From Diploscapter coronatus (Eukaryota; Nematoda; Chromadorea; Rhabditida; Rhabditidae), in assembly GCA_964036155.1 (NCBI GenBank), contig OZ038423.1:61085249-61149248 (forward strand): DNA of 64,000 nt. Direction: 5' to 3'. The notes under the pieces are model-generated. The model had not been told where the DNA came from and ran no database searches. It worked only from the letters and a program-made list of their open reading frames with translations. This document shows positions 58,616 through 64,000 of the stretch, in pieces (the stretch's first letter is position 1; every line of letters begins with the position of its first letter). The translations under genes and the position numbers were made by a program.

Positions 58616-60375
58616 TTATTTATTTTTTCCACTATTAAAATATTGCACTTGCTTCAAATCAAATGTCCCTACCGAGTCTGTCCGCAGTTTGACCTCGTAG
58701 TTCCGTCTCCGACAAAACGCGTTGAAAAAGTTGTCGACACTCGATCTGATAGCCTTGATTCGCAGCGTGTAGATGAAGGGGTTCACAGCCAGTTTGAGCA
58801 TTACCTGGAAATCCATAACATTTTTCGAAAACTCTCAATTTGTTCTTTCAAAAAATATTTCATAAACGAAGAAAATTGATTCATTTTAGGATGTAGGGAC
58901 ACGATTTTCGTGAAAAGGGATTTCGATTTCTCGAAATTACAAAAATGAAAATTTTCTGGAGAAAGCTCTTACTTACCAAAAAATTAACCGTAGATCCGAG
59001 GAACATCCCAAGATAAAAGCTTATCGACTCTTTATAGATAAATAAACAACCTTCATTGCAGACCTGAAAATTATATATTTTCAAAAAAAATATAAAACAA
59101 AGACCTACCAAAACGAAATACAGAACGCAAGCGCCCCAACTCAATGAGAATGTCGAAACGATGAGAAGTGTCGTCCAAACCAACTTCAGTTTCGATTGAA
59201 CGTTAGAGCGACGGACTTTCAGTTTCCTGAAAGTCGCAGATATGCTTCAAAAATGTTTCTTTTGACCTCTTTAGATGTGTCTGCTATAGTGAATTTAAAA
59301 GGAAAAGTTGAAAAGTCGGCAAATTTATAAAGTAGATGAGACGTATTCGATAATAATCTTTTTGTTAGATTATGCGTTATTTCAACGTACTTATTTTTAT
59401 ATCCTTTATAATAGGAAAGAATGTTGAATGCCAGGGTTTATGCTTTCATTAAATCTCACCGCTCATTGACCGACATTTCGAATTCTGCTCTCGCTTTGAG
59501 TAATTTACTCAAAATCAGTCCGTAAATCAGCAGAGTCGTGATTAAAGGCAGCATGAAAGTCAGGAATATCGTGACTCGGAACGGTAGTCTATTATAGAAT
59601 TGCATGACACAGGCTGGATGCCTCAGACCGTCATAGGGATCTTGGACGAACCTGACATTTTAAATTTTAGGTACAGAGCAAAATTTTAACTCTCACCAAA
59701 TAGCAACGAAAATGATGGGAATGACCCATAAGCCCAATATAATCAGTCGTATCCGCCTCGTGGTCACCATTATCTAGAAATTGTAAGGCGTGCTTGAATT
59801 TTGAGAATTTCACTGACTTTGTATTTTAGCGGCCAATACGTGCCGAAGAACTGATTTATCGCCAGCGCGAATAGGTGCAAGTCGGAAGTCAGCATCCCGG
59901 CGATTCGAAACATTTCAAGATAAGCTGTAGGACACTGCGTCGTACGTACTTGACCAAGGACGACGGGTAGGAAGGAATTTACTACTAGGCCTAAAAATTA
60001 TTAAATTTCTGTTGGGTTAAAATCGATAAATTCAGGTATTACTGAAAACTTTTCCGAAGATTAGATTTGATAAATTTAGTGTTTTTTAATTTTTAAATAT
60101 TTACTTACCACATATCAACAACGACGCAGCCCACATATCCGCAGCAGCTAAGGACACGCACAATTTGAGGTAAGGGGAAATAGGCTTCGAAAGATAAGGC
60201 GCTGCCAACACGATAATGCCATTACCGATTATCGCGAACTGCAAATTTGAATTTTTATGATTCTGCAAAAATTACCTACCAATAAAATCACTATCATAAC
60301 AGGTATCAAGTATGTGTAGACGGCCTTTGTGAATTCGACTTGCTCCTGTATGTGCGGTGGTATTGTACCGTTCAT
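58616..60375 (-). CDS. Class A G-protein-coupled receptor lacking DRY (GPCR 2)
   Basis: Eight exons from ATG 60375 to TAA 58616-58618, all in phase. TM1 FAIIGNGIIVLAAPYL (GN motif); TM2 LKLCVSLAAADMWAASLLIC with the conserved Asp; TM3 FRIAGMLTSDLHLFALAINQ followed by FFGTYWPLKY, where NQF stands in place of DRY; TM4 LIILGLWVIPIIFVAIWF; TM5 FLTFMLPLITTLLIYGLILS; TM6 WTTLLIVSTFSLSWGACVLY; TM7 FLVMLKLAVNPFIYTLRIKA with NPFIY. The N-terminus MNGT has a glycosylation site. The short basic tail ends GKNK. It belongs to the rhodopsin family; the ligand is unknown. Altered DRY and a Trp-Gly in place of the usual Cys-Trp-x-Pro of TM6 may mean unusual coupling. Confidence 0.85.
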
Positions 60376-63300
60376 GGTTCTGAATATTGATTTTTGAGAT
60401 AGGCTTCACGATGTCCACTTTAGACGTTGATTTTTAGCTTATGATTTACGATGAAGCACGATACTGTTTGGAGTAATTGAAGGAAATGCTAGTAAATGAA
60501 ATTTAAATGCATAGAAAGTTTGCATAAAATTTGGGAAGTTCAAAAATCACGTGCTGGAAAATTCACATCGAGTAAAGAATCGAAGATTCGCACACATAAA
60601 AACAAAACAAAGCGAAAGACCCAAATTCTTGCTTTTCGAAATCTCAATCTTGAATAAAAAATTCATCCAAAATCTTTGTCGGCAACATTTCGTTCAAAAT
60701 AATACAAACTTGCTAAATTGATGATACGTAAACTGAATGAGCCTCAAGAACCAATTTGAAGAAGAACGAAAAATGCAAACATGAAACAAAACAGAAGGTG
60801 CAAATTTTCGATTTTCCAATTCTCCAAGTGCGAAGTGTGAGGAATGAAAAGAGCCACCACCATTCATTTCGACACATCGTTTACTTTGTCATGAAGAGTT
60901 GCCAGCAAACAACGATCATATCAGCGTCAGTGAGCTAATGAAAGATAAAGAAAAGCTGGATAGCCTAGATAAAAAGATGACAGATGATAGGGAGTGTTAA
61001 AGAATCATTAAAAATCAAGATATCAAGAATCTAATAAAAATATGGATCGAAAAGATGATTTATGAGCAAAAAGTTAGAAACATTGAGAAATTTTTGAAAA
61101 TAATAAAAGCGATATAAAAATTAAGATAAAAAAATAGTCTAGAAATTTGAGAGGGCGGAAAGAAAGAAACAAAAACCGCTCTCCGCCAGAAGTAAAACGC
61201 TGAAGAAACATCCAAACACCTAGCTAGCAGCTGATGCTCGAAATCAGGACGGGAAGAGTTTCTTCCGGAAAGAGATAGTTTTGGAAAATGAAGAGAGTTA
61301 GAGAAAAGGAATAGAGAAATAGTATGGATAAAATGAGAGTCAGAGGAAATACAAAGAAAAGTCAGAGAACAAAAGAAGATACGTTACCATTTGTATCAAA
61401 GATAATGATGTAATCATATAAATTTGGGTTAAAACCTGAATATTTTCGACCTTCCGTAAAATCAATCTAGATAGAAAGAATAAAAATACGAATTATCAGA
61501 AAGAACTGAATTCAGAGTAGTTATGGAGGGAAATTAGAATTTTCTGAAGATGAATAAAAACGTTGCATATTAAAATTTTTCTAAACTATGAAATAGAGCA
61601 AACAGGAACAGATAAAAATCCCGAAAATGTGCTCGGATGAAGTTTACCCAGGAAATCTTTGATGGTCTAACATCACTTCTGAAGTTCGCCGTCTCAAATT
61701 TGACGTGCAAAACTAAGCAGGATTTCCGGAACAAGACTATCCCCCTTTCTAACTATAAACTGACGGAAGATCTAACTTGCGTGATAAGGGACCATCATTT
61801 ACTCGCCTAAAGTGCGTTAAAATAATTTACTATTTTTTACATGAGGAAATTTGATTTGACTACTCACATTTGGAGAAAGCAACTTTGTGACGTCTAAAAT
61901 AATTCAGACGAGATTTTAGAGGCGTCAATTTAGAATAAGACAGATGGAAGATTTTCTAGGATGTCTCGATCTTGTTAGCTAAAAGCTTTGCTTGTCATGC
62001 AAAGATGAGAGTTAAGGCACTCGGTCTTTTTGAGTGCTCATTTTTTGCAATTAATTCAAAATGTTGCGTAAAAAACAAGTTGAAAATCAGTCTACCGACA
62101 ATTTTGATACATTTCAACCTGATCAAACCACAAATCTAGTGGGTCAAAAATGATAGGAAGATATGATCTAGTTCAAGATCGCAGCCAGTTTTTTTCAAAC
62201 TTGAAGCTATCTTTTATCATTGGATTTTCGGGATGAGTAGTTTAGCCCTAGATACACATAAAGATTTGCACGCGCCATTGTAAGCATACAAAGATGAGAA
62301 GATGAGAAGGTGAGAGACAATAGATAATAGATAAAGCTGGACTTGAAGTTCGACCATTCTCAACATTTTCGAGAGGGGAGGTCATGAACGAGGAAAAACG
62401 AGAAAAATTTTAAAACTAGCGCGACAAGTATTCGTGAAACGAGCGTCATAATTTTAGAGCACATTCTAGACCTTCAACGTTTCTATCATTCTCTTCTTTT
62501 CGGTCCCAAAAGTTGCTGAAAACGGAAATTTACCGATTTTTCGCCCTGATTCTGAAAGAACAAAGCGAATTTCGAGGAAGAAGATTGAACACTGCGCATA
62601 ATTATAGTCTGGTTAAATTAGTTTTGAAAATAAGACGTTCTAAAATGGGTCTGGAAAAATTATCTTAAAAAATGAAGACGAAAAATGTGAGCGTCACAAA
62701 AACACGACGAGGAACTAAAGAAATTGCCGGGATACTGAATGAAGTAATTATACGACGAAGGCTCTAAGCCGAGGGCTCAGATTCACTACAAAGCGACTAG
62801 CGCTAGAACCTGAATAAATGAATGAAAATGTAAATCCCTGAAATGCGCGCACTATGAGAAAGACGTAATAATTAGGCTTTCATGACTTATTCTTCGGATC
62901 AGCTCGCGAAAATAATAAATTTCGGCATTTTTAGGTAAAAATTCCATGACTTAATTCATCAAAATAAATCAATTATTTTGTGCAATATTAATGAAAATCG
63001 TATTAAATTTATAGAAAATCTATAAATCGCAGATTGATAGCATTTTTGTTTTCAGTTGTAACTTGTAGCTTTTCTCTCTAAATACCAGAAAAAATTAGCA
63101 ATTCAATGCCACTCTTTGATCCTAGTCGCTACTCACATGAGCGATGCACAATCAAAAACTGGCATTAATTAGCCTCCCGAGACTTTCCATTGCTAATTCC
63201 TTTGGATTGAGTAGTAAAACGGTGGTTATAAGATTCCTACCCCATCCCAAGAATTGCGCGTATCTGTGCAATAGAAGAATTGCAAACCAACACATAAATT

Positions 63301-64000
63301 GACGCGCAAGCAAAATTATGCAGAAATCGTTCGCATACACGCATTTGTAATGTAGGAAATCGACACCGGGAGGAAAAAATGTAGACCCACAAGAAGTTGA
63401 GTTGGCATAGTGAGATCATTTATGCAATTATGATAAATTCCTAACTTATTGGATAAACAATTAAAATGAATTATGTAGCTTTCAATGAATACTAAATGGA
63501 CAATAATAATAGCATAATCGAATCAATTCTAGATATTGTATAAAAATAACTAAAGGCAAACTAACTTCAAAATGTTAAAAAGGAAGTGTGAGATAATATG
63601 AAATTTCTTCAAAGCTAACTCTAGATATCGTATACAAGACTAACAGTGAGTTATGGAAACTCAAAAACTTATGCAAAATGATTCTAAGAAAACCATAGCG
63701 ATTTTCCTAAGACCTCAAGTATCGAAGTTGTCATTTTCGTGGTTCTCAATTTCAGCAGACTTTCAGAATTCGCTTCATTTCTTTGTGTTTGTCACTTGCA
63801 TGACAAAAATTTTAAAAATGATGAGCGCTCTAAGCAAAAACTCCAGTTGAATGAAGTTTATTAGTAGTAAAAAGTTGCACACTTGCAGCATTTTGTTTAG
63901 CAATACATTCTAGGAATGGGAATCTTTCAGATAAGATTATTTACGAGAAAAAAGTATTACTAGAAAATGATTTCATTGGTGAATTTCTTTTCAGTTTTTA
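60376..64000. other. Gene-free right end of the window
   Basis: No exon chain recognised on either strand. A purine-rich tract lies at about 61160-61400 and carries the 13-mer GAGAAATAGTATG (61314-61326), also present at 10571-10583 and 52379-52391. It may be the upstream region of GPCR 2. Confidence 0.5.

Overview
The window is nuclear DNA from a nematode, most likely a rhabditid fairly close to Caenorhabditis. The DNA is AT-rich. Genes are split by many short introns with GT donors and TTTTCAG-like acceptors. Several start codons sit just after a TTTCAG or TTTAG site, as expected for spliced-leader trans-splicing. The gene content is nematode-specific: sigma-class GSTs of the C. elegans gst-5/gst-7 type, a flp-1 neuropeptide gene next to daf-10, and ShKT proteins. 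No complete gene lies in one long open frame. The models below were built by joining exons by eye, checking splice phase and comparing with remembered family members; small exons and 5' ends are the weakest parts.

Layout. 474-6044 (+): three tandem, nearly identical sigma-class glutathione S-transferase genes, each behind the same duplicated upstream block. 6408-7358 (-): a PPP1R11-type inhibitor of protein phosphatase 1. 9923-14789 (+): a secreted cysteine- and glutamine-rich protein with two chitin-binding-like (CBM14) domains. 16764-17482 (-) and 17766-22773 (+): flp-1, coding for FLRFamide neuropeptides, head to head with daf-10 (IFT122, intraflagellar transport complex A). 25173-28859 (+): a proton-coupled oligopeptide transporter (POT/SLC15). 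29164-30637 (+): a secreted protein with five ShKT domains. 31464-34160 (+): a GYF-domain protein with two CxxC...H zinc fingers. 34925-38257 (-): a PrimPol (primase-polymerase) gene with intact catalytic and zinc-finger residues. 38741-43320 (-): a peptide-receptor-like class A GPCR. 49090-51744 (+): the ribosome-biogenesis protein SRFBP1/Bud22. 54553-57450 (+): an unrecognised protein ending in a CAAX box. 58616-60375 (-): a second class A GPCR without a DRY motif. 60376-64000: no gene recognised.

The genes do not form one pathway, and the window reads as an ordinary stretch of worm chromosome. The closest functional pair is flp-1/daf-10, two neuronal genes that appear to share a 283-bp promoter. 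The GST array is a detoxification cluster with a SKN-1-type site retained upstream of every copy.

Most notable are the PrimPol gene, since PrimPol is to my knowledge missing from C. elegans; the flp-1 gene with only four peptides; the gene-conversion mosaic of the GSTs; and a family of short inverted-repeat elements. Several of these elements share a hairpin tip built on GAAATAGYA, some lie in introns, and one carries about 25-bp perfect terminal repeats. I saw no tRNA, rRNA, CRISPR array or autonomous transposon.
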